In this document: piece by piece, positions 1 to 6,940 of the stretch
Position numbering within the stretch: position 1 is the first letter of the stretch
Layout of the letters: every line of letters starts with the position of its first letter
Assembly (NCBI GenBank): GCA_900759445.1
Contig: CAAEVH010000073.1
Coordinates: 1-8,805, forward strand
From: an uncultured Raoultella sp.
Lineage (GTDB): Bacteria; Pseudomonadota; Gammaproteobacteria; Enterobacterales; Enterobacteriaceae
Reading direction: 5' to 3'
Length of the DNA stretch: 8,805 bases
Position numbers and translations under genes: made by a program
The notes under the pieces: generated by a model
Told to the model about the DNA's origin: nothing
Databases searched by the model: none
The model's input: only the letters and a program-made list of their open reading frames with translations

Positions 1-11
1 GAGAGAGCTCT

Positions 12-2366
12 ATGAATCCTGAGCGTTCTGAACGCATTGAAATCCCCGTATTGCCGTTGCGCGATGTGGTGGTTTATCCGCACATGGTCATACCCCTGTT
101 TGTAGGGCGGGAAAAATCTATCCGTTGTCTTGAAGCGGCTATGGACCATGATAAAAAAATCATGCTGGTTGCGCAGAAAGAAGCTTCGACGGATGAGCCG
201 GGTGTAAATGATCTTTTCACCGTCGGGACCGTGGCGTCAATTTTACAGATGCTGAAGCTGCCTGATGGCACCGTCAAAGTGCTGGTTGAAGGCCTGCAGC
301 GCGCGCGTATTTCTGCACTGTCTGATAACGGCGAGCATTTTTCAGCGAAAGCGGAGTACCTGGAATCGCCGGCGATCGACGAACGCGAGCAGGAAGTGCT
401 GGTGCGCACCGCGATCGGTCAGTTTGAAGGCTACATCAAGCTGAACAAGAAAATCCCACCGGAAGTGCTGACGTCGCTCAACAGCATCGACGATCCTGCG
501 CGTCTGGCTGATACCATTGCTGCGCACATGCCGCTGAAGCTGGCAGATAAGCAGTCCGTCCTCGAGATGTCCGACATTAACGAACGTCTGGAATATCTGA
601 TGGCGATGATGGAATCGGAAATCGATCTGCTGCAGGTTGAGAAGCGTATTCGCAACCGCGTGAAAAAGCAGATGGAAAAGTCTCAGCGTGAGTACTATCT
701 GAATGAGCAGATGAAAGCCATCCAGAAAGAGCTTGGCGAGATGGATGACGCGCCGGACGAGAACGAAGCGCTGAAGCGCAAGATCGACGCGGCAAAAATG
801 CCGAAAGAGGCGAAAGAAAAAACAGAAGCGGAACTGCAAAAGCTGAAGATGATGTCGCCGATGTCGGCAGAAGCGACCGTCGTACGCGGCTACATCGACT
901 GGATGGTGCAGGTGCCGTGGAGCGCGCGCAGCAAGGTCAAAAAAGATCTGCGTCAGGCTCAGGAGATCCTCGATACCGACCATTACGGCCTGGAGCGCGT
1001 GAAGGATCGTATCCTTGAGTATCTCGCAGTGCAGAGCCGTGTCAACAAGCTGAAAGGGCCGATTCTGTGCCTGGTTGGACCGCCGGGGGTGGGTAAAACC
1101 TCGCTGGGCCAGTCCATCGCTAAAGCGACCGGACGTAAGTACGTGCGTATGGCGCTGGGCGGCGTGCGTGATGAAGCGGAAATCCGCGGTCACCGCCGTA
1201 CCTATATTGGCTCAATGCCGGGCAAACTGATCCAGAAAATGGCGAAAGTGGGCGTCAAAAACCCGCTGTTCCTGCTTGATGAGATCGACAAAATGTCCTC
1301 CGACATGCGCGGCGATCCGGCTTCAGCGCTGCTGGAAGTGCTGGATCCTGAACAGAACGTGGCGTTTAACGACCACTATCTGGAAGTGGACTACGATCTG
1401 AGCGATGTCATGTTTGTGGCGACCTCTAACTCCATGAACATTCCGGCGCCGCTGCTGGATCGTATGGAAGTGATTCGTCTTTCCGGTTATACCGAAGACG
1501 AAAAACTGAACATCGCCAAACGTCACCTGCTGTCTAAGCAGATTGAGCGTAATGCGCTGAAGAAAGGCGAGCTGACCGTAGAGGACAGCGCGATCGTCGG
1601 GATTATTCGCTATTACACCCGTGAAGCGGGCGTGCGTGGGCTGGAGCGTGAAATTTCCAAGCTGTGCCGTAAGGCGGTTAAACAGCTGCTGCTGGATAAA
1701 TCACTGAAGCACATCACGATTAATGGCGATAACCTGCATGATTTCCTTGGCGTGCAGCGCTATGACTACGGTCGTGCGGATAGCGAAAACCGCGTCGGCC
1801 AGGTCACCGGTCTGGCATGGACGGAAGTGGGCGGCGATCTGCTGACCATCGAAACCGCCTGTGTGCCGGGCAAAGGCAAACTGACCTATACCGGTTCGCT
1901 GGGCGAAGTGATGCAGGAGTCTATTCAGGCTGCGCTGACCGTGGTACGTTCGCGTGCGGATAAGCTGGGGATTAATTCGGATTTCTACGAAAAACGTGAT
2001 ATTCACGTTCACGTTCCGGAAGGGGCGACGCCGAAAGACGGTCCGAGCGCCGGTATCGCGATGTGTACCGCGCTGGTCTCCTGTCTGACGGGGAATCCGG
2101 TACGCGCTGACGTCGCGATGACGGGGGAAATTACCCTGCGTGGTCAGGTGCTGCCAATCGGCGGTCTGAAGGAAAAACTGCTGGCGGCACATCGCGGCGG
2201 CATTAAGACTGTTCTGATTCCTGATGAAAATAAACGTGACCTTGAAGAAATTCCAGATAACGTTATTGCCGATTTAGATATCCATCCGGTGAAACGAATC
2301 GAAGAAGTTCTGACACTTGCGTTGCAGAACGAACCATTCGGCATGCAGGTCGTCACGGCAAAATAG
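12..2366 (+). CDS. lon: ATP-dependent Lon protease (endopeptidase La)
   Basis: Cytosolic ATP-dependent serine protease of the LonA family. It forms a homohexamer that unfolds and degrades misfolded proteins and short-lived regulators. The product is 784 residues, the same length as E. coli Lon, so numbering is collinear. The order is an N-terminal substrate-binding LON domain (about 10-200), a coiled-coil linker rich in K/E/R (about 210-300), an AAA+ module and a C-terminal protease domain (about 590-775). The Walker A motif GPPGVGKT is at 356-363 and Walker B LFLLDEID has D423-E424. The catalytic dyad is intact: Ser679 in KDGPSAG and Lys722 in GGLKEKLL, both checked by codon position. The start ATG is preceded by a GAGAGAG ribosome-binding site at the window edge. 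Its promoter, sigma-32 dependent in E. coli, lies outside. An intrinsic terminator follows the TAG stop. No truncation or frameshift is seen. Identification is essentially certain. Confidence 0.99.
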   Translation: MNPERSERIEIPVLPLRDVVVYPHMVIPLFVGREKSIRCLEAAMDHDKKIMLVAQKEASTDEPGVNDLFTVGTVASILQMLKLPDGTVKVLVEGLQRARISALSDNGEHFSAKAEYLESPAIDEREQEVLVRTAIGQFEGYIKLNKKIPPEVLTSLNSIDDPARLADTIAAHMPLKLADKQSVLEMSDINERLEYLMAMMESEIDLLQVEKRIRNRVKKQMEKSQREYYLNEQMKAIQKELGEMDDAPDENEALKRKIDAAKMPKEAKEKTEAELQKLKMMSPMSAEATVVRGYIDWMVQVPWSARSKVKKDLRQAQEILDTDHYGLERVKDRILEYLAVQSRVNKLKGPILCLVGPPGVGKTSLGQSIAKATGRKYVRMALGGVRDEAEIRGHRRTYIGSMPGKLIQKMAKVGVKNPLFLLDEIDKMSSDMRGDPASALLEVLDPEQNVAFNDHYLEVDYDLSDVMFVATSNSMNIPAPLLDRMEVIRLSGYTEDEKLNIAKRHLLSKQIERNALKKGELTVEDSAIVGIIRYYTREAGVRGLEREISKLCRKAVKQLLLDKSLKHITINGDNLHDFLGVQRYDYGRADSENRVGQVTGLAWTEVGGDLLTIETACVPGKGKLTYTGSLGEVMQESIQAALTVVRSRADKLGINSDFYEKRDIHVHVPEGATPKDGPSAGIAMCTALVSCLTGNPVRADVAMTGEITLRGQVLPIGGLKEKLLAAHRGGIKTVLIPDENKRDLEEIPDNVIADLDIHPVKRIEEVLTLALQNEPFGMQVVTAK

Positions 2367-2398
2367 TGATTTCGCGCAAATAGCGCTAAGAAAAGTGG

Positions 2399-2435
2399 GG
2401 CTGGGAAGTAAATTCGTACTTGCCAGCCTTTTTTT
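2399..2435 (+). terminator. Intrinsic terminator after lon
   Basis: Two 12-base arms (2399-2410 and 2417-2428) pair around a 6-base loop and are followed by seven T (2429-2435). The arms are complementary except for one internal G-G mismatch (G2405 against G2422). The hairpin starts 32 bases after the lon stop, so it should end most lon transcripts and separate lon from hupB. Confidence 0.88.
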
Positions 2436-2480
2436 GTGTAGCTAACTTAGATCGCTGGCAGGGGGTCATCTACAACTCTG

Positions 2481-2509
2481 TTGTAAGGGCATGACAGTCC
2501 TGATATAAC
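2481..2509 (+). promoter_or_regulatory. Sigma-70 promoter for hupB
   Basis: The -35 element TTGTAA (2481-2486) and -10 element TATAAC (2504-2509) are separated by the ideal 17 bases. A TG at 2501-2502 makes the -10 of the extended type. Transcription would start near 2516, giving a leader of about 58 bases containing a hairpin. E. coli hupB is known to have several promoters in the lon-hupB gap. This is the best match visible here; others may exist. Confidence 0.75.
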
Positions 2510-2519
2510 TGCTGCGCGG

Positions 2520-2545
2520 TCGCACCACGAAGGATTCTGGTGCGA
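2520..2545 (+). other. Hairpin in the hupB 5' leader
   Basis: TCGCACCA (2520-2527) is perfectly complementary to TGGTGCGA (2538-2545). Inside it, GAA (2529-2531) can pair with TTC (2535-2537) around GGA, leaving C2528 bulged. It would begin within a few bases of the predicted transcript 5' end and stop 15 bases before the ribosome-binding site. It has no T tract, so it is not a terminator. A role in mRNA stability or in keeping the A/T-rich ribosome-binding region open is possible but inferred. Confidence 0.6.
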
Positions 2546-2573
2546 TATAAATTATAAAGAGAGGAAGAGAACA

Positions 2574-2846
2574 GTGAATAAATCTCAACTGATTGACAAA
2601 ATTGCTGCGGGTGCGGACATTTCTAAAGCTGCAGCCGGACGTGCGTTAGATGCTTTAATTGCTTCTGTTACTGAATCTCTGCAGGCTGGAGATGACGTTG
2701 CGCTGGTCGGGTTTGGTACCTTTGCTGTGAAAGAGCGCGCTGCCCGTACTGGTCGCAACCCGCAAACAGGTAAAGAAATTACCATCGCTGCTGCCAAAGT
2801 ACCGGGTTTCCGTGCCGGTAAAGCGCTGAAAGACGCGGTAAACTGA
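2574..2846 (+). CDS. hupB: DNA-binding protein HU, beta subunit
   Basis: Small nucleoid-associated protein that binds and bends DNA without strong sequence preference. In enterics it works as a homodimer or as a heterodimer with HU-alpha. The 90-residue product is full length for the family and begins [11 protein letters not shown]. The HU/IHF signature is clear: GFGTF at 46-50, then a basic arm with [10 protein letters not shown]. The conserved Pro63 lies at the arm tip and intercalates between base pairs in HU-DNA complexes. The start is GTG, as in E. coli hupB, preceded by a purine-rich ribosome-binding site (GAGGAAG, 2561-2567). It has its own promoter and its own terminator, so it is monocistronic despite lying between two protein-quality-control genes. 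Reports in E. coli describe Lon-dependent turnover of HU-beta, which makes the adjacency to lon notable. Confidence 0.98.
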   Translation: MNKSQLIDKIAAGADISKAAAGRALDALIASVTESLQAGDDVALVGFGTFAVKERAARTGRNPQTGKEITIAAAKVPGFRAGKALKDAVN

Positions 2847-2881
2847 TCGGCTTCCCATCAGGGAATGTGACGAAGTACAAG

Positions 2882-2907
2882 GGCGCATCGCGAGATGTGC
2901 CTTTTTT
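2882..2907 (+). terminator. Intrinsic terminator after hupB
   Basis: An 8-bp stem, GGCGCATC (2882-2889) with GATGTGCC (2894-2901), includes one G-U pair and is closed by a GCGA (GNRA-type) tetraloop. Six T (2902-2907) follow. It sits 35 bases after the hupB stop and insulates hupB from ppiD. Confidence 0.88.
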
Positions 2908-2945
2908 ATTTGCCCGGAACCCGACTTTATGTGTGTTTGTACGCA

Positions 2946-2971
2946 CTTGTGGGCTGACAATCACCCCATTT
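2946..2971 (+). promoter_or_regulatory. Putative sigma-32 (heat-shock) promoter of ppiD
   Basis: CCCCATTT at 2964-2971 fully matches the sigma-32 -10 consensus CCCCATNT. CTTGTGG at 2946-2952 keeps the CTTG of the -35 consensus CTTGAAA, with an 11-base spacer, at the short end of the accepted range. ppiD of E. coli is reported to be heat-shock and Cpx controlled, which supports the call. The leader would be about 80 bases long. Confidence 0.6.
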
Positions 2972-3010
2972 TCTTGTCAAAATAGGTCCTCACGCGCGGC
3001 AGCCATCACG

Positions 3011-3019
3011 TGCTATGCT
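3011..3019 (+). promoter_or_regulatory. Possible extended -10 (sigma-70) for ppiD
   Basis: TGCTATGCT is an extended -10 match (TG, one base, then TATGCT) ending 40 bases before the ppiD start codon. No good -35 element lies 16-18 bases upstream, which an extended -10 can tolerate. This could supply basal expression alongside the heat-shock promoter. Confidence 0.35.
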
Positions 3020-3059
3020 GCGCGAGCTAAAGTCATCTACAGCGGAGCGTTGTTACACC

Positions 3060-4934
3060 ATGATGGACAACCTACGCACGGCCGCCAATAGCGTCGTGCT
3101 CAAGATTATTTTCGGTATCATCATTATCTCGTTCATTTTGACCGGGGTGAGTGGTTACCTGATTGGCGGCAGTAACAATTATGCCGCGAAAGTTAACGAC
3201 CAGGAAATTGGTCGCTCACAGTTTGAAAATGCCGTTGCCAGCGAACGTAACCGTATGCAGCAGCAGCTTGGCGATCAGTTCTCTGAACTGGCGGCCAACG
3301 AAAACTACATGAAAACCATGCGTCAGCAGGTGCTGAACCGTCTGATTGACGAGTCGCTGCTTGACCAGTACGCCCGCGAACTTGGACTGAGCGTCAGCGA
3401 TGCTCAAGTCAAACAGGCTATCTTCCAGACTCAGGCTTTCCAGACTGACGGCAAATTTGATAACGAACGTTTTAGCGGAATCGTGAATCAAATGGGCATG
3501 ACCACCGATCAGTACGCGCAGGCGCTGCGCAACCAGCTGACGACTCAGCAGCTGATTAATGCGATTGCCGGTACCGACTTTATGCTGTCCGGTGAATCCG
3601 ATCAGCTGGCTGCGCTGGTATCCCAGCAACGCGTAGTGCGTGAAGCCACCATCGATGTCAACGCACTGGCGGCGAAGCAGGCGGTGACCGATGAGGAAGT
3701 CAACGCTTACTACCAGCAAAACCAGGCCCGTTTCATGGCGCCGGAGCAGTTCCGCGTGAGCTACATCAAAATGGATGCAGCAGGCATGCAGGAGAACGCT
3801 TCTGACGAAGAAATCCAGTCCTGGTATGATCAGCATCAGGATCAGTTCACGCAGCCGCAGCGTAACCGCTACAGCGTGATTCAGACCAAGACCGAAGCCG
3901 ATGCCCAGACCGTTCTGGATGAGCTGAAGAAAGGGACCGATTTCGCCACCCTGGCGAAAGAAAAATCTACCGACATTATCTCCGCCCGTAACGGGGGCGA
4001 TATGGGCTGGATGGACGATGCCGCAACGGTACCAGAGCTGAAAAATGCCGGTCTGAAAGAAAAAGGCCAGCTTTCTGGCGTGATCAAATCTTCCGTTGGT
4101 TTCCTGGTTGTCCGTCTTGATGATGTTCAGCCGGCGAAGGTTAAACCGCTGGCCGAAGTTCGCGATGATATCGCGGCGAAAGTGAAGCAGGAAAAAGCGC
4201 TGGATGCTTACTACGCGCTGCAGCAGAAAGTGAGCGATGCAGCCAGCAATGATAACGAATCGCTGGCCAGCGCCGCACAGGCTGCGGATGTGAAAGTCAG
4301 CGAAACCGGTTGGTTTGGGCGTGACAATCTGCCAGAAGAGCTGAACTTTAAACCGGTCTCCGATGCTATCTTCAACGGCGGGCTGGTGGGCGAGAACGGT
4401 ACGCCGGGCAGCAACTCCGATATCATCACCGTCGATGGCGATCGCGCATTTGTTCTGCGTATCAGCGAGCACAAAGCGGAAGCCGTGAAGCCACTGGCGG
4501 ACGTGAAAGCACAGGTTATCGATATCGTAAAACATACCAAAGCTGAACAGCAGGCGAAGCTGGATGCAGACAAGCTGCTGGCCGCGCTCAAAGATGGCAA
4601 AGGTGACGAGGCGATGAAAGCCGCGGGTTTAAGCTTCGGCCCGGCGCAGACGCTGGCACGTACCGGCCAGGATCCCTTGAGCCAGGCGGCGTTTGCTCTG
4701 CCGCTGCCGCAGCAGGGTAAACCTGTCTACGGTATGGGGAGCGATATCAAAGGCAACGTGGTGCTGCTGGCGCTGGATGAAGTGAAAGCCGGCGACATGC
4801 CGGAAGCGCAGAAAAAAGCCATGGTTCAAGGCATCACGCAGAACAATGCTCAGATTGCTTTCGAAGCGCTGATGAGCAACCTGCGTAAGTCCGCGAAAAT
4901 TAAACTCGGCGATGCTATCGACCAGCAGCAATAA
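3060..4934 (+). CDS. ppiD: Periplasmic folding chaperone PpiD (SurA/parvulin family)
   Basis: Inner-membrane-anchored periplasmic chaperone. In E. coli it associates with SecYEG and YfgM and helps newly exported proteins. The product is 624 residues against 623 in E. coli. A short cytoplasmic N-terminus (MMDNLRTAANS) precedes one hydrophobic segment (about 12-35). A SurA-like N-terminal chaperone region follows (about 36-190), then a parvulin/PpiC domain (about 267-357, containing NGGDMGW and GVIKSSVGF), then a long C-terminal half of SurA-like helices. The E. coli parvulin domain is considered to have little or no isomerase activity, so the chaperone role is the safer annotation. An upstream in-frame ATG at 3015 would add 15 residues, but it overlaps a likely promoter. 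The start at 3060 matches the conserved N-terminus and has GGAG at 3044-3047, at a rather long spacing. The second ATG at 3063 is adjacent. A strong terminator follows. Confidence 0.97.
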   Translation: MMDNLRTAANSVVLKIIFGIIIISFILTGVSGYLIGGSNNYAAKVNDQEIGRSQFENAVASERNRMQQQLGDQFSELAANENYMKTMRQQVLNRLIDESLLDQYARELGLSVSDAQVKQAIFQTQAFQTDGKFDNERFSGIVNQMGMTTDQYAQALRNQLTTQQLINAIAGTDFMLSGESDQLAALVSQQRVVREATIDVNALAAKQAVTDEEVNAYYQQNQARFMAPEQFRVSYIKMDAAGMQENASDEEIQSWYDQHQDQFTQPQRNRYSVIQTKTEADAQTVLDELKKGTDFATLAKEKSTDIISARNGGDMGWMDDAATVPELKNAGLKEKGQLSGVIKSSVGFLVVRLDDVQPAKVKPLAEVRDDIAAKVKQEKALDAYYALQQKVSDAASNDNESLASAAQAADVKVSETGWFGRDNLPEELNFKPVSDAIFNGGLVGENGTPGSNSDIITVDGDRAFVLRISEHKAEAVKPLADVKAQVIDIVKHTKAEQQAKLDADKLLAALKDGKGDEAMKAAGLSFGPAQTLARTGQDPLSQAAFALPLPQQGKPVYGMGSDIKGNVVLLALDEVKAGDMPEAQKKAMVQGITQNNAQIAFEALMSNLRKSAKIKLGDAIDQQQ

Positions 4935-4962
4935 TTTCGTGACGCTTCGCAAAAATCAGTAA

Positions 4963-5451
<489 letters not shown>

Positions 5452-5466
5452 ATTTTCAGTACAAGT

Positions 5467-5494
5467 TTGCACAGTCGTTATTATTTGCCAGAAT
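5467..5494 (+). promoter_or_regulatory. Tentative promoter of fadM
   Basis: TTGCAC (5467-5472) and CAGAAT (5489-5494) are 16 bases apart and only moderately match sigma-70 elements. Support comes mainly from position: a start near 5501 would place the FadR-like operator just downstream, where a bound repressor would block transcription. Another promoter in this A/T-rich gap cannot be excluded. Confidence 0.3.
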
Positions 5495-5497
5495 GAA

Positions 5498-5522
5498 GAG
5501 GTCACTTAAGTGGTGTGACCTC
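5498..5522. repeat. Perfect inverted repeat upstream of fadM
   Basis: GAGGTCAC (5498-5505) is the exact reverse complement of GTGACCTC (5515-5522), with 9 bases between. The left arm also belongs to the 10-base palindrome CACTTAAGTG (5503-5512). The right half overlaps the FadR-like site. There is no T tract, so it reads better as an operator than as a ybaV terminator, although it lies 46 bases after ybaV. Confidence 0.6.
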
Positions 5523-5524
5523 TG
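5508..5524 (+). promoter_or_regulatory. Putative FadR operator of fadM
   Basis: The core TGGTGTGACCT (5511-5521) fits the FadR pattern TGGT-N3-ACCA at every fixed position but the last. In E. coli, fadM is repressed by FadR, and long-chain acyl-CoA releases the repressor. Position 38 bases before the start codon is suitable for repression. The match is by eye only. Confidence 0.6.
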
Positions 5525-5561
5525 ACCTCAATACAACAATGCAAGATAAGGCATGTGCGCT

Positions 5562-5963
5562 ATGCAGACACAAATCAAAGTTCGCGGCTATCATCTCGAC
5601 GTCTATCAGCACGTCAATAATGCGCGTTATCTGGAGTTTCTCGAAGAGGCGCGTTGGGACGGCCTGGAAAGCAGCCCGGCTTTTCACTGGATGACCGCAC
5701 GCAACATCGCTTTCGTGGTGGTAAATATCAATATCAACTATCGACGCCCGGCGGTACTAGGCGATGTGCTTACCGTCACCAGCAAACTGGAACAGCTGAA
5801 CGGAAAAAGCGGAACGTTAAGCCAGGTGGTAACCCTTAACCCTAACGGCGAGGTGGTAGCCGATGCGCTAATCACCTTTGTCTGCATCGATCTGAAAACG
5901 CAGAAGGCGCTGCCGCTGGAGGGTGAACTGCGCGAGAAACTGCTTCAGCTGGAGCCTTGCTGA
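5562..5963 (+). CDS. fadM: Long-chain acyl-CoA thioesterase FadM
   Basis: Hot-dog-fold thioesterase of the 4HBT/YbgC-like group. It hydrolyses long-chain acyl-CoA esters; in E. coli it helps clear dead-end intermediates such as 3,5-tetradecadienoyl-CoA during oleate beta-oxidation. The product is 133 residues (E. coli 132). The active-site block is present near the N-terminus: Asp13 followed by HVNNARYLEF (17-26), the usual D-x3-HVNN arrangement. FVVVNININYRRPA marks the central beta-sheet region. An in-frame ATG at 5553 would add three residues but lies only 1 base after the AAGG ribosome-binding site (5548-5551). The ATG at 5562 has 10-base spacing and matches the conserved MQTQIKVRGYH start. 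It faces convergent queC across a REP pair. The C-terminal end (LQLEPC) differs from E. coli, as is common for this tail. Confidence 0.96.
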   Translation: MQTQIKVRGYHLDVYQHVNNARYLEFLEEARWDGLESSPAFHWMTARNIAFVVVNININYRRPAVLGDVLTVTSKLEQLNGKSGTLSQVVTLNPNGEVVADALITFVCIDLKTQKALPLEGELREKLLQLEPC

Positions 5964-5989
5964 CGGGCCAGTCGGAGGAGTATGTCCCG

Positions 5990-6007
5990 GATGCGCTGCC
6001 GCGCATC
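5990..6007. repeat. Short hairpin downstream of fadM
   Basis: GATGCGC (5990-5996) and GCGCATC (6001-6007) are perfect arms around TGCC. Two further outer pairs, one of them G-U, are possible. It is 26 bases after the fadM stop and has no T tract, so it may serve as a 3'-end stabiliser or a decayed repeat rather than a true terminator. Confidence 0.5.
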
Positions 6008-6035
6008 TGTCTCAGCTAACGGTCATAGAGAAAAT

Positions 6036-6070
6036 GCCGGGTGGCGGCTGACGCCTTACCCGGCCTACGG
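6036..6070 (+). repeat. REP element (first of an inverted pair)
   Basis: The sequence opens GCCGGGTGGCG, then GCTGACGCC, and closes TTACCCGGCCTACGG, the typical enterobacterial REP/PU layout. GCCGGGT pairs with ACCCGGC, and GGCG with CGCC, forming a stem with an internal mismatch. It lies after convergent genes, where REP units commonly sit. Confidence 0.88.
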
Positions 6071-6135
6071 TTCGTTGCGGACTGCTTACTGGAGTTGCGC
6101 TGACCGGCTAAGGGCTTGATGCGATGTGCAGATCT

Positions 6136-6169
6136 TGCAGGCCCGGTAAGGCCTCAGCCGCTACCGGGA
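6136..6169 (-). repeat. REP element (second, inverted)
   Basis: Read on the minus strand it is a second REP: CCCGGTAGCGG, GCTGAGG, then CCTTACCGGGCCTGC. CCCGGTA (6142-6148) pairs with TACCGGG (6162-6168), and GGC (6150-6152) with GCC (6157-6159). It is opposite in orientation to the unit at 6036-6070 and about 65 bases away, so the two form a small BIME with their GGCCTAC-type tails facing each other. Confidence 0.82.
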
Positions 6170-6178
6170 AGCCACCGG

Positions 6179-6874
6179 TTACTGTAGTCCGGTTTTGTGT
6201 TTCATCACTGCCATAATACCCGGCCGATCGGCCTCGTACTGGCTTAGCCCGTTGGCGCGCAGGTTACAGGCCGCACACTGTCCGCAGCCGTCGCCTTTAA
6301 TGCCGTTATAGCAGGTCAGGGTTTCATGGCGCACCAGTGCTAACTGGCCCCAGTAATCGGCTAAAGCCCATGTCTCGGCTTTGTTAAGCCACATCAGCGG
6401 CGTCTCGAAGCGAATATCTTTTGCCATTCCGAGGCTGACGGCATGGTGCAGTGCTTTCACGAACTCGTCACGGCAGTCCGGGTAGCCGGAAAAATCGGTT
6501 TCGCACACGCCGGTAATGATCGCTTCCGCCTTAACCTGGTAGGCGTAAATCGCCGTCAGGGTTAAAAACAGGATATTACGCCCGGGAACGAAGGTATTCG
6601 GGATACCGCTGGCTTCCGGCTCATAGTCCGGCACCGGGATGTTATCGCGGGTCAGGCTGCTGACGGCAAGCTCGTTAAGCAACGTCACGTCGAGCACCTT
6701 ATGGGCAACGGCGCCCAGCTTTAACGCCAGAGAGCGAGCGACGTCAATTTCCGCGCGGTGGCGTTGGCCATAATCAAAAGTGACGCAGTGCACTTCATCG
6801 TACTGTTGCAGAGCCTGCACCAGGCAGGTCGTTGAATCTTGTCCTCCGCTGAAGACAACTACGGCGCGTTTCAT
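6179..6874 (-). CDS. queC: 7-cyano-7-deazaguanine synthase QueC
   Basis: Cytosolic ATP-dependent enzyme converting 7-carboxy-7-deazaguanine and ammonia to preQ0, in the pathway to the tRNA base queuosine. The product is 231 residues, as in E. coli. The N-terminal PP-loop ATP-pyrophosphatase motif FSGGQDSTT spans residues 8-16. Four cysteines near the C-terminus, Cys188, Cys197, Cys200 and Cys203 (within LTCYNG and CGQCAACN), form the zinc site; positions were checked codon by codon. The frame is open 5 residues further upstream (from 6889). ATG at 6872-6874 was chosen because AGGA (complement of 6881-6884) lies 6 bases upstream and the family begins [11 protein letters not shown]. It follows ybaE on the same strand with a 66-base gap and no clear terminator, so co-transcription is possible. 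No preQ1 riboswitch is seen in the short leader. Confidence 0.97.
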   Translation of the reverse strand: MKRAVVVFSGGQDSTTCLVQALQQYDEVHCVTFDYGQRHRAEIDVARSLALKLGAVAHKVLDVTLLNELAVSSLTRDNIPVPDYEPEASGIPNTFVPGRNILFLTLTAIYAYQVKAEAIITGVCETDFSGYPDCRDEFVKALHHAVSLGMAKDIRFETPLMWLNKAETWALADYWGQLALVRHETLTCYNGIKGDGCGQCAACNLRANGLSQYEADRPGIMAVMKHKTGLQ

Positions 6875-6911
6875 GGCAATTCCTGACAATCAAAGTGAAA
6901 GCGATATGGTA

Positions 6912-6926
6912 GCGCCTGATGGGCGC
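6912..6926. repeat. Small inverted repeat in the ybaE-queC gap
   Basis: GCGCC (6912-6916) and GGCGC (6922-6926) are complementary around TGATG. On the minus strand it is not followed by a T run, so it is not a convincing terminator between ybaE and queC. It could be a minor mRNA hairpin. Confidence 0.3.
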
Positions 6927-6940
6927 GGCGACCAGCTTCA

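Noticed and set aside
342..1193. A 283-codon open frame on the minus strand inside lon
   Set aside because: Antisense shadow of lon; composition (many His, Phe, Arg, Leu) is typical of reverse translation of a coding strand, with no family resemblance.
2435..2455. Possible CRP site after the lon terminator (TGTGTAG...)
   Set aside because: Only one half-site resembles TGTGA and the other half has no TCACA match.
3027..3041. CpxR-like box (CTAAA-N5-CTACA) near ppiD
   Set aside because: Only 7 of 10 fixed positions match GTAAA-N5-GTAAA, and it lies downstream of both candidate promoters, a poor place for an activator site.
2867..3091. A 74-codon plus-strand frame between hupB and ppiD
   Set aside because: It crosses the hupB terminator and the ppiD promoter region and overlaps the ppiD start out of frame; no ribosome-binding site.
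3216..4535. A 439-codon open frame on the minus strand across ppiD
   Set aside because: It is wholly antisense to a clearly conserved gene. Its product is rich in H, R, Q, F and L in the manner of reverse-strand translations and shows no recognisable domain, and no ribosome-binding site was found.
6875..6940. preQ1 riboswitch or dedicated promoter for queC
   Set aside because: The gap is only 66 bases, shows no H-type pseudoknot pattern and no paired -35/-10 elements; transcription from ybaE is equally possible.
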